From RGIG4140 sp045614025 (GTDB taxonomy: Bacteria; Pseudomonadota; Alphaproteobacteria; CAAHEQ01; UBA3637), in contig JAZLCE010000039.1 in assembly GCA_045614025.1 (NCBI GenBank), positions 25,327-89,326 of the forward strand: 64,000 nucleotides of DNA, in the 5' to 3' direction. Both the position numbers and the translations under genes were made by a program. This document shows, one piece after another, positions 52,747-61,253 of this stretch. Under the pieces are notes generated by a model, which was given only the letters and a program-made list of their open reading frames with translations, did not search any database and was not told where the DNA came from. The stretch's first letter is position 1, and each line of letters opens with the position of its first letter.

Positions 52747-53757
52747 TTAATTTCCTTTTATTTTTGATAAAGAACGAGCAAGTTTTAAAGGAATATGCTC
52801 AATAGAATATAATAAATTAAAAAGCATTGGGCTTGTTATGATGCAAAGAATGCGTTTATATTTTTTTTGCCCCATTGTTTTTTTATTGACTAATCCTTCT
52901 TTTTTATAACGCATAAAATCTTCACGGAATTTTTTAAGGAATAAAATCTTTGCTTTGAAAGGTAACCGTTTATAATTCCACATATAATTGGTATATTTAG
53001 CGTTTGGTAAAATATGTTTAAATTCGTTATAACAATTCTGTTCTTTAAGATATTTTTCAATTTCGGTAAATTCATCACAAACGCAAAAAACTTTATTTGG
53101 ATTTTTAACAGAAGAAGAGGCGTTATCTGTTCGGTAATGATAATAAGTTTTTGGAGATAAAACAATTTTTTCAGCCATGGATAATGCTTTGAAATTAAAT
53201 CCTAAATCTTGATAAGAGGCTCCAGGTGTGTTTAAAAAACGAATGTGTTTTTGATTTAAAAAATCGCGTTTGTAGAGCCCTGTCCAAATTGTTGGCCCGT
53301 GTTTAAGAAGTTTAAGAATGTTTTTGTTTTCAAACGTTATAACTTCTTTGTGTTTAATGGATTTGTTTGGAATGCTTTTATTTTGAAGCGTGTTATATGC
53401 ATAATAATTTGATTTAATAACATCAGCATTTTCTTGAACAGCTAATTGATATAATTCTTTAAGCATTTGATGGTCAACAAAATCATCTGGTTCAATAATT
53501 GAAATATAATCCCCATTGGCTTCTTCTAATCCAAGATTCATTGAATCGCCATATCCCGTGTTTGATTTATGAATCACTTTAAAACGAGCGTCTTTTTGGG
53601 CATAATCGTCCAAAATTTGGGCAGAACCATCTATTGATCCGTCATTAACTAAAATAACTTCAATATCTTTAAATGTTTGATTTATCACAGAATCTAAACA
53701 TTGATGTAAGAATTTTTTAACGTTATAAACAGGCACGATGACTGAAATTTTCGGCAC
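52747..53757 (-). CDS. Family 2 glycosyltransferase (first gene of the glycan locus)
   Basis: A 336-residue GT2 (KISVIVPVYNVKKFLHQCLD, LVNDGSIDGSAQIL, IIEPDDFVDHQML). The metal motif is E-P-D-D, as in WcaA/CapH-like enzymes. I start at GTG 53757, seven bases after AAGGAG; the longer ATG frame to 53832 would run through the promoter and hairpin. The GTG start and leader match those of the gene at 49479. It is probably the first gene of the glf - DUF4422 - GT-A sub-operon. Confidence 0.88.
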   Translation of the reverse strand: MPKISVIVPVYNVKKFLHQCLDSVINQTFKDIEVILVNDGSIDGSAQILDDYAQKDARFKVIHKSNTGYGDSMNLGLEEANGDYISIIEPDDFVDHQMLKELYQLAVQENADVIKSNYYAYNTLQNKSIPNKSIKHKEVITFENKNILKLLKHGPTIWTGLYKRDFLNQKHIRFLNTPGASYQDLGFNFKALSMAEKIVLSPKTYYHYRTDNASSSVKNPNKVFCVCDEFTEIEKYLKEQNCYNEFKHILPNAKYTNYMWNYKRLPFKAKILFLKKFREDFMRYKKEGLVNKKTMGQKKYKRILCIITSPMLFNLLYSIEHIPLKLARSLSKIKGN

Positions 53758-53803
53758 TTTATAACTCCTTTTTAATATGCAAATTAAACATAAGTTTAAT
53801 CGC

Positions 53804-53832
53804 ATCATACAAAAATAAAAATACCCTGTCAA
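53804..53832 (-). promoter_or_regulatory. Promoter of the glycan locus, -35 box inside a hairpin
   Basis: On the minus strand a perfect TTGACA (53827-53832) and TATGAT (53804-53809) with a 17-base spacer. The -35 box lies in the hairpin 53821-53848. Confidence 0.78.
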
Positions 53833-53848
53833 TATGAATGCAGGGTAT
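53821..53848 (-). terminator. Palindromic hairpin (terminator or operator), copy 1
   Basis: ATACCCTGT and GCAGGGTAT flank a 10-base loop, with T-rich minus-strand sequence after it. It ends the transcript of the 53883 gene and overlaps the glycan promoter. It is nearly identical to 49543-49570. Confidence 0.7.
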
Positions 53849-53882
53849 TTAGAATAAATTTTTATTCAAGAAACAGAAGCGT

Positions 53883-54311
53883 TTATTCACGCGTGTTTTG
53901 AGCTTCTTTTGCTGATTGATTTGGCATAGCTTTTTGAATTTTTTGAGGTTCCGGATTAATCTGATTTTCTTTTCCCAAAGCATAATAGGTGAGCGCGCCT
54001 AAAGCAATGGCAAATGAAGAAAATGCAATGAAACTTTTTAATTTATGATGAGGATGCAAGATATTTCTGACTTCATCAATATAATATTTTTTCATTAACT
54101 TATAATATTCATATTTTCTAAATCCAGATATATTACTTAAATCTACATGGATATAATATTCCTTGTTTCTTAATAATCTGGACGCTTTGAGCTCATCTCC
54201 AATAGAAAAAGGGATTTTTAATTTTTCTGCAGCTCTTTTTTTTGCTCTGGATGTTGAGATGATTTCAACTTCTGGTGTATATGTGTAAATTTTAACTTCT
54301 TTTTTGTTCAT
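53883..54311 (-). CDS. Small single-helix membrane protein, paralogue of the 55027 gene
   Basis: A 142-residue protein. A charged, soluble N-terminal part of about 90 residues (ISTSRAKKRAAEKLKIP) is followed by one hydrophobic helix (FIAFSSFAIALGALTYYAL, about 99-117) and a polar tail ending EAQNTRE. It is homologous over its length to the protein at 55027-55452: shared I-S-x-x-R-A-x-x-R-A-A-x-x-L, N-x-E-Y-x-I/K-x-V and QKA before the end. The two flank a GNAT gene. Function unknown. Confidence 0.7.
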   Translation of the reverse strand: MNKKEVKIYTYTPEVEIISTSRAKKRAAEKLKIPFSIGDELKASRLLRNKEYYIHVDLSNISGFRKYEYYKLMKKYYIDEVRNILHPHHKLKSFIAFSSFAIALGALTYYALGKENQINPEPQKIQKAMPNQSAKEAQNTRE

Positions 54312-54442
54312 GTGGTATCCTTTAATTTGAGTTTGAGGATTTTATCATATTTATTTGAAAAAGTCAACAAAATCAATAAAGCTGTTGTTATTTGATTTTT
54401 TTTGTGTATGATTTAAATGGATTTTATGTTATGGAGGGAAAA

Positions 54443-55006
54443 ATGGATATACAAGAACAATTAGTTGGATCGAAAGTTATTTTAAAGAAATATCCTGTGA
54501 CTTTTGAATGGGCTGAAGCGCTTTTAAATATTAGCAAAGAAAATTATTCTCATTTAATGCCATGGATGAATTGGGCTTTCTTTTTAAAAGAGGGAACTGT
54601 TGAAGATGAATATGAATTTTTAAAAATGTGTGCTGACGACTGGAAAGCAAGATCGCATTTTGAATTTGGTATTCATCAAAAAGAAACGGGCGAATTTTTG
54701 GGCGGTATTGGGTTGATAAAACTTTCTCCTTCTTGTGATAAAAAAGCAGAAATTGGTTATTGGCTCACGAAAAAAGCATGTGGTAAAGGATATATGCAAG
54801 AGGCTGTTTCCTTGATTGAAAAATTTGCTTTTGAGTTGGGATATAACCGCCTTGTGATTCGAAATGAAGTTGAAAACTTGGCTTCCAAAAAGGTTGCTTT
54901 AAGTTTAGGATATCAATTTGAAGGTGTTGAAAGAAAAGGGCATTTTTGCGCTGCAGAAAACAAATTTGTTGATATTAATGTGTTTTCAAAAATAAAAGAC
55001 GATTAA
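54443..55006 (+). CDS. GNAT acetyltransferase, RimJ/RimL-like
   Basis: A 187-residue GNAT_3-type enzyme. GSKVILKKYPVTFEWAEALL at the start, GIHQKETGEFLGGIGLIKLS, GYWLTKKACGKGYMQEAV (acetyl-CoA loop) and LVIRNEVENLASKKVALSLG follow family order. It acetylates N-termini of ribosomal or other proteins, or small amines; the substrate is not clear. GGAGGG before the ATG at 54443 decides the start. Confidence 0.85.
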   Translation: MDIQEQLVGSKVILKKYPVTFEWAEALLNISKENYSHLMPWMNWAFFLKEGTVEDEYEFLKMCADDWKARSHFEFGIHQKETGEFLGGIGLIKLSPSCDKKAEIGYWLTKKACGKGYMQEAVSLIEKFAFELGYNRLVIRNEVENLASKKVALSLGYQFEGVERKGHFCAAENKFVDINVFSKIKDD

Positions 55007-55026
55007 GTTAAAGTAATAAGGGTTCT

Positions 55027-55452
55027 TTATCCCGCTCTTAATCTGGCGGAAGAGGGGGTGTTTTCTTTTTTAAGAGTGGCTTTTTGAATAAGTTTTGCTT
55101 CGGTAGGGCTTTTTTCCTTTTCGCAAGTTGATAAAGCTAATGTTGATGCAAGTGCGCCTAGCATGCCTAAAGAAAGCAAAATTTTTTTTGCTAATATTCT
55201 AACAAGTTTTTGATATTCTTGGTGTTTATATTCTTCTTGCAAGTCTTCAAACTTTATTTTTGCCGCATCAGAGGCATTTTTAAAATCAACCACAACAATT
55301 TTAAAATATTCGTTTGGTAAAATATGATTATCCGTTACTTCTTTATAGGTGACCTTCAGCCCAAGCTCATGTGCAGCGCGTTCGCTGGCTCGTTGTTCGC
55401 TGATTCTTTCAATTTCTTTAAACTTTGATTTTTTGAAAAATGAAAAAAGCAC
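55027..55452 (-). CDS. Small single-helix membrane protein, paralogue of the 53883 gene
   Basis: A 141-residue protein that starts with GTG (55452), four to five bases after AAGGAGG. It has a soluble N-terminal part (ISEQRASERAAHELGLKVTY) and a hydrophobic segment (ILLSLGMLGALASTLALSTC), followed by a polar tail TPSSARLRAG. The cysteine in L-A-L-S-T-C sits at the end of the helix, not in a signal peptide. It is paralogous to the 53883 gene. Function unknown. Confidence 0.68.
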   Translation of the reverse strand: MLFSFFKKSKFKEIERISEQRASERAAHELGLKVTYKEVTDNHILPNEYFKIVVVDFKNASDAAKIKFEDLQEEYKHQEYQKLVRILAKKILLSLGMLGALASTLALSTCEKEKSPTEAKLIQKATLKKENTPSSARLRAG

Positions 55453-55511
55453 TTAACCTCCTTTTTTTAAGAAGTTTCTTGCTTTAACTATGCTGGCTTT
55501 AAATATAAAAG

Positions 55512-55853
55512 TCAATCATTTATTTTGGTGTTTACTTCAATGCCAACAACACCAAATTTTTCTTGATCTTCTTTTGTATAAAACTCATTAAGTGCATTTA
55601 AAAGATCTTTTTTTGTTTGAAAACCAGCTTGTTGAGGCGTGATCTTCTTGCAAAGAGAAGCAAAGTTTTTTTCCCAGTAAAGATTTATGACTTTTCCTTG
55701 GAAATTTTCATTCCTTTGATCGCTGTTTGTAAACAAAATATAATCGCCCATTTTGATTTTTTGTCTTTTTTCATCAAAAAGCCTTAGTTCAATGGTTTTT
55801 TCGCCTTCTTTCAATAGGTTAAAATACCTTGGTTTTACGCTCATGTAATGCAT
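55512..55853 (-). CDS. ASCH-domain protein
   Basis: A 113-residue protein. MHYMSVKPRYFNLLKEGEKT and IELRLFDEKRQKIKMGDYIL match the ASCH fold (PUA-like), which binds RNA or acts on modified nucleosides. The rest (GVVGIEVNTK) closes the barrel. The ATG at 55853 has AAAGGAGG about five bases upstream; the longer frame to 55913 has no support. A free-standing small ASCH protein may regulate translation; this is inference. Confidence 0.8.
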   Translation of the reverse strand: MHYMSVKPRYFNLLKEGEKTIELRLFDEKRQKIKMGDYILFTNSDQRNENFQGKVINLYWEKNFASLCKKITPQQAGFQTKKDLLNALNEFYTKEDQEKFGVVGIEVNTKIND

Positions 55854-55950
55854 AAGGCCCTCCTTTCCTTGCTTTAACAAGGTTAATATAACACAAAATA
55901 AAGTTGATTGCAAACTATATTTTGTGTGTTAAAAATATTATAAAAAAATA

Positions 55951-55979
55951 TTGACAGATAAAGGAAAATATGTTAAAAT
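55951..55979 (+). promoter_or_regulatory. Promoter of the MoxR/VWA operon
   Basis: A perfect TTGACA (55951-55956) and TAAAAT (55974-55979) with a 17-base spacer, 24 bases before the ATG at 56004. Confidence 0.75.
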
Positions 55980-56003
55980 ATTTGAACTTTTAGCGGAGGG
56001 TTT

Positions 56004-56843
56004 ATGAAAAGCGACATATATCAAATACATTTGAATAAAATGTATGACTTGCATGGTTCTGGTGAAGGAGCCGTTTTATCTTATATGAAAAGAAATATGC
56101 TTTCATTTGAAGGCGTTGAAGAAAATAAAGGTTTATTTGTTAAATTATTTTGTGAACTTGGGTTTGATCGCGTTTTAAAAGAAATGGGCGATAGAGGGTT
56201 TGATTTTCGCGTTATTAAAGAAGAAGATGGTTCTTCTTTAACGGTTTTAGATGCCTATTTAAAGCAAGCTAGGTGGTATGATCCAGATTGCTTAAAAGTG
56301 ATTATTGATGCGGGGAAATATAATAAAGAAGATATTGCCAGATCATTTATCAAAGTTTGCGATTTGCATAAAGAAAGCCTTCAAAATAAAACAAAAGAAA
56401 TTAATTGTTTGAATTTAGATGTTGTGTTAGATGTGGCCTTAAAAGAGGGAATGGATCTTTCTTCTTTAGTGGAGGGGAGAGTTCCTTTTTATGCCTTATG
56501 TGATGTTTATGATTTTATCAAACATAAAAAAATGACTGTTTCTCCAAGCTATCAAAAAATGCTTGTTTCTTGCATTCAAAAAGGTTTGGATTTAGATGTT
56601 GATTTAAATGTTGTTGATGATAATAATCGAACAGGTTTTTCTTTTAGCAGTATGGAATTAAAGGCAAAATTTGTTCGTTATCAATCGATTAAAGATGATG
56701 AAAGATTATTGGATTTATTTATGATTGTTGATCAACTTGCAAACGGGCAGGTTGAAAAAGCCTCAACTCAAAAAATTGCCAAGCATATTAAGCAGTTACA
56801 AAAAGATATTTTCAATGCCAGAAAAAGAATGCGTTTTGAATAG
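56004..56843 (+). CDS. Unknown helical protein, first gene of the MoxR/VWA operon
   Basis: A 279-residue soluble, helix-rich protein. It has segments with an ankyrin-like rhythm (LTVLDAYLKQARWYDPDCLK, LKVIIDAGKYNKEDIARSFI) but no clear repeat consensus. The C-terminus is basic (IFNARKRMRFE). GGAGG lies seven to eight bases before the ATG. The AAA+ gene starts eight bases after its stop, so it is very likely a component or adaptor of the same system. I do not recognise it. Confidence 0.65.
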   Translation: MKSDIYQIHLNKMYDLHGSGEGAVLSYMKRNMLSFEGVEENKGLFVKLFCELGFDRVLKEMGDRGFDFRVIKEEDGSSLTVLDAYLKQARWYDPDCLKVIIDAGKYNKEDIARSFIKVCDLHKESLQNKTKEINCLNLDVVLDVALKEGMDLSSLVEGRVPFYALCDVYDFIKHKKMTVSPSYQKMLVSCIQKGLDLDVDLNVVDDNNRTGFSFSSMELKAKFVRYQSIKDDERLLDLFMIVDQLANGQVEKASTQKIAKHIKQLQKDIFNARKRMRFE

Positions 56844-56851
56844 GAGCAAAA

Positions 56852-58810
56852 ATGGATATTTTATTGCCAGCGGAAGAGGATTTTAAAAATTGGGAATTGC
56901 CTGAAAAAACGGATTTGGCAAAAATTTTAGGGGTAACTGAGAAAGGTTATGATTTTTGGCTAAAATCAGATAGTATTTCCTGTCTATATCCAAAAATGAG
57001 ATTAGATGGCAATGCGATGCGCTATACAAAAGAAGGCGAAAAAGGATCTATTGCCCCTATGATTTTGAAATCAGATATTTCAAGCTTAAACGTTCAAATT
57101 CAAGATGGAAAGTTTGAGTATGGGGAATATCCACAATCAGTTGAAGAAAATGTGATTACCACAATAGAGTTAGAAGATGCATTTGAAAGCGGTCAGTTGC
57201 GCGAAACTGGGCGTGTTTATACATTTGAAGACCCTTCTTCTGATGGTTCTTTTTTATCATTAAATTACCCAGAATATGAACATAGAGGGGCAAAATATAT
57301 CCGCGTTTCAACACCAGCGAATATTCCTTCGGGATTAAGAACGAAAAATGATTGGTTGCTTTCGCCATCAGAAAATTATTGGGTTAAAGTTGAACCAATT
57401 GTTTGGGAAGAAAAAAAAGCAACTGGGAACTTTGTTGCCACAAAGCAATTGCTTTCGGGGATCACATATCATTATGGTAATTTTAAGGATTGTAGACAGT
57501 TTGAAGATGCGGATATTTTTAATTATTTAAATGATTATTTTAAACAAGATATGATGCCTCTTTCAAATGTGAATCTTATTCAGAACAGTCAAAACAAAAA
57601 GATTGATGACATAGATGATTTTGAAGATTATATGAAAGTCTTCCATGAAAAAATGAAAGAAGAATGTAATCTTCAAAAGAATGGGGATTCAAAACAAACA
57701 GGTAGAAAAAGATTATCACGTCAAGAACGATATGGAATTGAAGTTTCTGATATCCCAATGACGGTTACAGAGCAAATTAATTTTTATGTTCAAAACAATA
57801 TGAGTTTTATGTTGCATGGGCCATCTGGTGTTGGTAAAACAGCAAGAGTTGAACAAATTGATCCTAATTTAACAGCCGTGCCACTTTGGAATGGCGTTTT
57901 GCCAGAAGATATTGTTGGTAAAGTCAGATATCCTGATGGGGTTGAAAAACCAGCGACAGAAGAGAATATTGTTTCTGGGGAATGGGTTGCGCCAGATTGG
58001 TATGTTGAGCTTCTTAAAAAATGCGAAGAAGAGCCAAATAAAGCGCATGTTTTGTTTATTGATGAAGTGACAAATGCCCGTCCAACAACGCAAAGTTTAA
58101 TTTTTCACATCACATTAAAAAGAGCCATTTCGCCATCAAAAGGAAGGTTGCCTGATAATGCCGTTGTTGTTTTAGCAGGGAACTCAAAAGATGAATCAGG
58201 GGCAGCCTATAATATGCCAGAGCCATTGTTCCGCCGTATGTGTGGGCATATTTATTTAAAGCCAGATGTGAAAGAATGGTTGGCATGGGGCAGTCAAAAA
58301 GATATGCGTTATAAAGAGGAAGATCGATTAAATATTCATCCATTAGTTGCCAGTTTTGTTGCGGCATATGGAAAAAAATGTTTTTATTCGGCTTATGATG
58401 AAGAAGAAGCTCCAAAATGGGCGATGGATCCTCGTGGATGGAAACAAATTTCTGATATTATTTATAATAATGGGGGATTGATTCAAAAAGAATTGCTTGT
58501 TTCAAAAATGGGCCCTGAAAATGCGGCTTCATTTATTGGATACGCTAAAAATCCGCCGTTAACGATTGATGATATTTTAGAAGGAAGTTATTCAGATAAC
58601 GATATTCCTTCTTCAGCTGATGCAAGATTGGCGTTGGCTTTGAGTTTAAGATATGTATATCCAAGTGAGTTGGTTCCTGTTAGGGCGTTTGTTCGCAAAT
58701 TAGGGGGCGAAAATTTGGATGTTTTTGATGCGGCTTGGGTGGCTGGAGATTCAGAACGCGCTTTGCAACTTCAAGCGGCAATGAGGGCCGGTGCAAGAGG
58801 GCGTGTATGA
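56852..58810 (+). CDS. MoxR-type AAA+ ATPase with an unusual N-terminal domain
   Basis: A 652-residue protein. The AAA_5 core has Walker A GPSGVGKT (323-330), Walker B VLFIDEV (400-406), sensor 1 VVLAGNSKD and an arginine-bearing EPLFRRMCGH. The first 240 residues are not usual for MoxR: EYGEYPQSV, VEPIVWEEKKATGNFVATKQ and IFNYLNDYF recall the YPQ-type domain (DUF6273-like) found in surface and repeat proteins; this is a visual guess. MoxR ATPases remodel VWA proteins and partners. AGGAG precedes the ATG. The next gene overlaps the stop (ATGA). Confidence 0.85.
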   Translation: MDILLPAEEDFKNWELPEKTDLAKILGVTEKGYDFWLKSDSISCLYPKMRLDGNAMRYTKEGEKGSIAPMILKSDISSLNVQIQDGKFEYGEYPQSVEENVITTIELEDAFESGQLRETGRVYTFEDPSSDGSFLSLNYPEYEHRGAKYIRVSTPANIPSGLRTKNDWLLSPSENYWVKVEPIVWEEKKATGNFVATKQLLSGITYHYGNFKDCRQFEDADIFNYLNDYFKQDMMPLSNVNLIQNSQNKKIDDIDDFEDYMKVFHEKMKEECNLQKNGDSKQTGRKRLSRQERYGIEVSDIPMTVTEQINFYVQNNMSFMLHGPSGVGKTARVEQIDPNLTAVPLWNGVLPEDIVGKVRYPDGVEKPATEENIVSGEWVAPDWYVELLKKCEEEPNKAHVLFIDEVTNARPTTQSLIFHITLKRAISPSKGRLPDNAVVVLAGNSKDESGAAYNMPEPLFRRMCGHIYLKPDVKEWLAWGSQKDMRYKEEDRLNIHPLVASFVAAYGKKCFYSAYDEEEAPKWAMDPRGWKQISDIIYNNGGLIQKELLVSKMGPENAASFIGYAKNPPLTIDDILEGSYSDNDIPSSADARLALALSLRYVYPSELVPVRAFVRKLGGENLDVFDAAWVAGDSERALQLQAAMRAGARGRV

Positions 58811-59172
58811 TCCAAAAAAGACGTATCCAAGAGCTTCATATTTTGAAAAATAATCCATTTATGCCTGTTATTGTTTATGAATTAAATGAAAATGATTTTC
58901 AAAACAAAAGGGTTTTAAAAGCCGAAATTGAAGAAAGAGAGCTTCATTCATCTTCTTTTTTTGAAGGGCTTTTGTTATCGGATAAAGAAAAAATATTTTT
59001 ATTAATTGAAGGGATAGAGGCGTTGGCTCAAACAGAGCAAGAAAAGTTTATCCCTCTTTTAAAAGACAGGCGTTTAGGAGGCAAAAAATTGCCTGATACG
59101 GTTCAAATTGTTTTACTGATGAAAGAAAAGAAAAATTTAAACCAAACACTTTTAAAATATTGCTTGATGTGA
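58807..59172 (+). CDS. Small protein resembling a P-loop-less AAA+ fragment
   Basis: A 121-residue protein. IFLLIEGIEALAQTEQEKFI followed by PLLKDRRLGGKKLPDTVQIV copies the Walker B to sensor 1 region of MoxR (compare VLFIDEVTNARPTTQSLIFH and RLPDNAVVV in the gene before), but it has no Walker A and the catalytic D-E pair is E-G. It may be a catalytically dead subunit that caps or regulates the AAA+ ring. The start ATG at 58807 overlaps the upstream stop. Confidence 0.7.
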   Translation: MIQKRRIQELHILKNNPFMPVIVYELNENDFQNKRVLKAEIEERELHSSSFFEGLLLSDKEKIFLLIEGIEALAQTEQEKFIPLLKDRRLGGKKLPDTVQIVLLMKEKKNLNQTLLKYCLM

Positions 59173-59179
59173 GAATCAA

Positions 59180-61210
59180 ATGAAACTTGATTTTGAATAT
59201 AAAAAAGATCTTATTTTATCAAAATTTCCGCTTTTAGGCGTTCATTTAGCAGGCGTAAAATTTAAAGAAATGGCATCTTGTCCAACAATGGCAACAGATG
59301 GCTATCAGATTTATTATTCATCCAAATTTTTAGATTCAATTTCCGAAGAAGATCAATGCTTTTGCATTACGCATGAGGTGATGCATATTGCGTTTAATCA
59401 TATTGCACGTTTGGAAAATAAAAATCCATTTGTTTGGAATATTGCAACAGATGCTGTGATTAATCAGATGTTACAAGCTGAAGGTTGGAAAATTCCAGAG
59501 TGGGCGGTGAATATTCCAGAGGCAAAAGATAAGTCCGCTGTTGAAATGTATGATATTTTGAAAGAAAAATATGATCAAGAGCAAGAAAAATTTAAAGAAA
59601 TGCAAGATCAATATAATCAAAATCAGCAAAATATGCCCAATAATCAATCCCAAGCGCAACAAGGATCATCTTCTCAAGAAAATCAAGAACAAAGCAAGCA
59701 GGGGCAAGATCAAAATAATCAAGGGCAGAAAGGTTCTGATGGACAAGGAAATGGTCAAGCATCTCATAATCAAGAGCCAAACCAACCACAAATGCCAAAT
59801 AAACAAGGCAATAACCAAGAAACTCAAAATCAAGAAGATGCTCAAGGAGATCAAGAAAGTTTAAAACAACAATCTTCTTCATCTAATCAAAATCATCAAG
59901 ATGATGATCAAAATGGAAAAGCGGATAATAATGAGCCCAATCATTGGCCAAACAAAACAAATAATCCTGCTTCTCAAAATGGATCGGAGCTTCAACAAGA
60001 TGGTTCTCAAAATCAGCAAAGTCAAAAAAATGAAAGTGATTCAGAAGAAAATGAGTCTAAAGACCAAAAACCATCTTCATATTTTGATCAATTTGAAGGG
60101 AAAAATACGCATGATCATTGGGAAAAATCTCTTCAAAAACAGATAGAGGATAGAAAAAATAAACAAGAGGACTCTATCGAAGAAGAAAGTTTAGATCAAA
60201 AAGAAAAGCAAAATGAAAAATCAAAACATAAAAAAGGTGATGATTCAAACTCTTCTTTACAAGAGTCTGATAAAAAAGGCACGGCTTCTGATAGTGATAA
60301 AAAAGAGGGTGAAGACGCTTCTTCAGGCAAAAAAGATCAAAATATTAAAAAGGAAGATCAATCTCAAGCGCAACAAGAGCCATTGAAGTCAGCAGACAAT
60401 GATTTGCCTTATTCAAAGTCAAAGAATGATCAAGAAGTTGGGTCAGCGGCAGAAGGGGCTGATGAAATATGTTCAGAAAATGAGAAAAACTTTTTAAAGC
60501 AAAATAAAAATATACGCGAAGAACGAGCAAAGGAAATTATCAATCGATTAAATGCCAAAAAAACAGCTTATCAAAAGCAATGTTTGGCAGCTCAAGAAAC
60601 GCAGTATGAAATTGGGGAAGGGCAAGAAGTTTGCAATTGGAAATTTCTTTTAAAAAAAGCACTTTTAGATGAGGAAACCCGTTGGTCTTATCGAAGATCA
60701 AACAGGGGGAATGATTATATGGCAAGAGCTGAAGAATTGGATGAGGAAACAAAATCCGAAACCGAAGTTTTGCTGGATGTTTCTGGCTCTGTGTCAGAGT
60801 CGATGCTTCGAGGTTTTTTGCATCAATTAAGACCACTTTTAAAACATACAACATTTAAAGTTGGTTGTTTTGATTCCGAATTTTATGGGTTTAGAGAAAT
60901 TAAAAAGAATTCTGATATTGATTCATTTAGAATTATTTCCAGTGGAGATTGGGAAAATTTTGATAATGCTGTGCGCCAATTTTCAAAGAAAAAAGAAGTG
61001 AATAAAATTATTTTCACAGATGGGGGCAATCCGCCAGGATATATGCCAAGGCAAGATTTGAAAAAGATGAATGTGATATGGATTGTTTTTTATAATAGGA
61101 ATTTTAATCCTTGTTGTGGAAAAGTGATTCATGTTGAGTTAGATGAATTATCCAAAAAACGCATGAATTTTTTGAAAATGAAACAAGATTGTTCCAGACA
61201 ACGCGATTAG
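59180..61210 (+). CDS. Metallopeptidase-like / VWA protein (DUF2201 type) with a long Q/N/S/K-rich insert
   Basis: A 676-residue protein. The N-terminal domain has CITHEVMHIAFNH, an HExxH-x4-H pattern (H65, E66, H69, H74) as in the DUF2201 putative metallopeptidase. The C-terminal VWA-like domain has LLDVSGSVSES with the metal-binding D533-x-S-x-S, and KIIFTDGGNPPGYM. Between them, about residues 130-435 are a low-complexity Gln/Asn/Ser/Lys/Asp-rich linker with no sequence constraint visible. DUF2201 proteins pair with MoxR AAA+ ATPases. It ends DCSRQRD, a classic form of the shared tail. It is the last gene of the 56004-61210 operon. Confidence 0.85.
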   Translation: MKLDFEYKKDLILSKFPLLGVHLAGVKFKEMASCPTMATDGYQIYYSSKFLDSISEEDQCFCITHEVMHIAFNHIARLENKNPFVWNIATDAVINQMLQAEGWKIPEWAVNIPEAKDKSAVEMYDILKEKYDQEQEKFKEMQDQYNQNQQNMPNNQSQAQQGSSSQENQEQSKQGQDQNNQGQKGSDGQGNGQASHNQEPNQPQMPNKQGNNQETQNQEDAQGDQESLKQQSSSSNQNHQDDDQNGKADNNEPNHWPNKTNNPASQNGSELQQDGSQNQQSQKNESDSEENESKDQKPSSYFDQFEGKNTHDHWEKSLQKQIEDRKNKQEDSIEEESLDQKEKQNEKSKHKKGDDSNSSLQESDKKGTASDSDKKEGEDASSGKKDQNIKKEDQSQAQQEPLKSADNDLPYSKSKNDQEVGSAAEGADEICSENEKNFLKQNKNIREERAKEIINRLNAKKTAYQKQCLAAQETQYEIGEGQEVCNWKFLLKKALLDEETRWSYRRSNRGNDYMARAEELDEETKSETEVLLDVSGSVSESMLRGFLHQLRPLLKHTTFKVGCFDSEFYGFREIKKNSDIDSFRIISSGDWENFDNAVRQFSKKKEVNKIIFTDGGNPPGYMPRQDLKKMNVIWIVFYNRNFNPCCGKVIHVELDELSKKRMNFLKMKQDCSRQRD

Positions 61211-61253
61211 GGAAAAGGGATCGCTAGTTATGAAAAAAGAAAACAAATCACTT

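Noticed and set aside
54443..55006. Toxin-antitoxin GNAT (TacT-like)
   Set aside because: The sequence is RimJ/RimL-like and there is no RHH antitoxin gene next to it.
59571..59882. Several overlapping open frames within the VWA gene
   Set aside because: The low-complexity CAA/GAT/AAT-rich DNA has few stop codons in all frames; they lack start signals.
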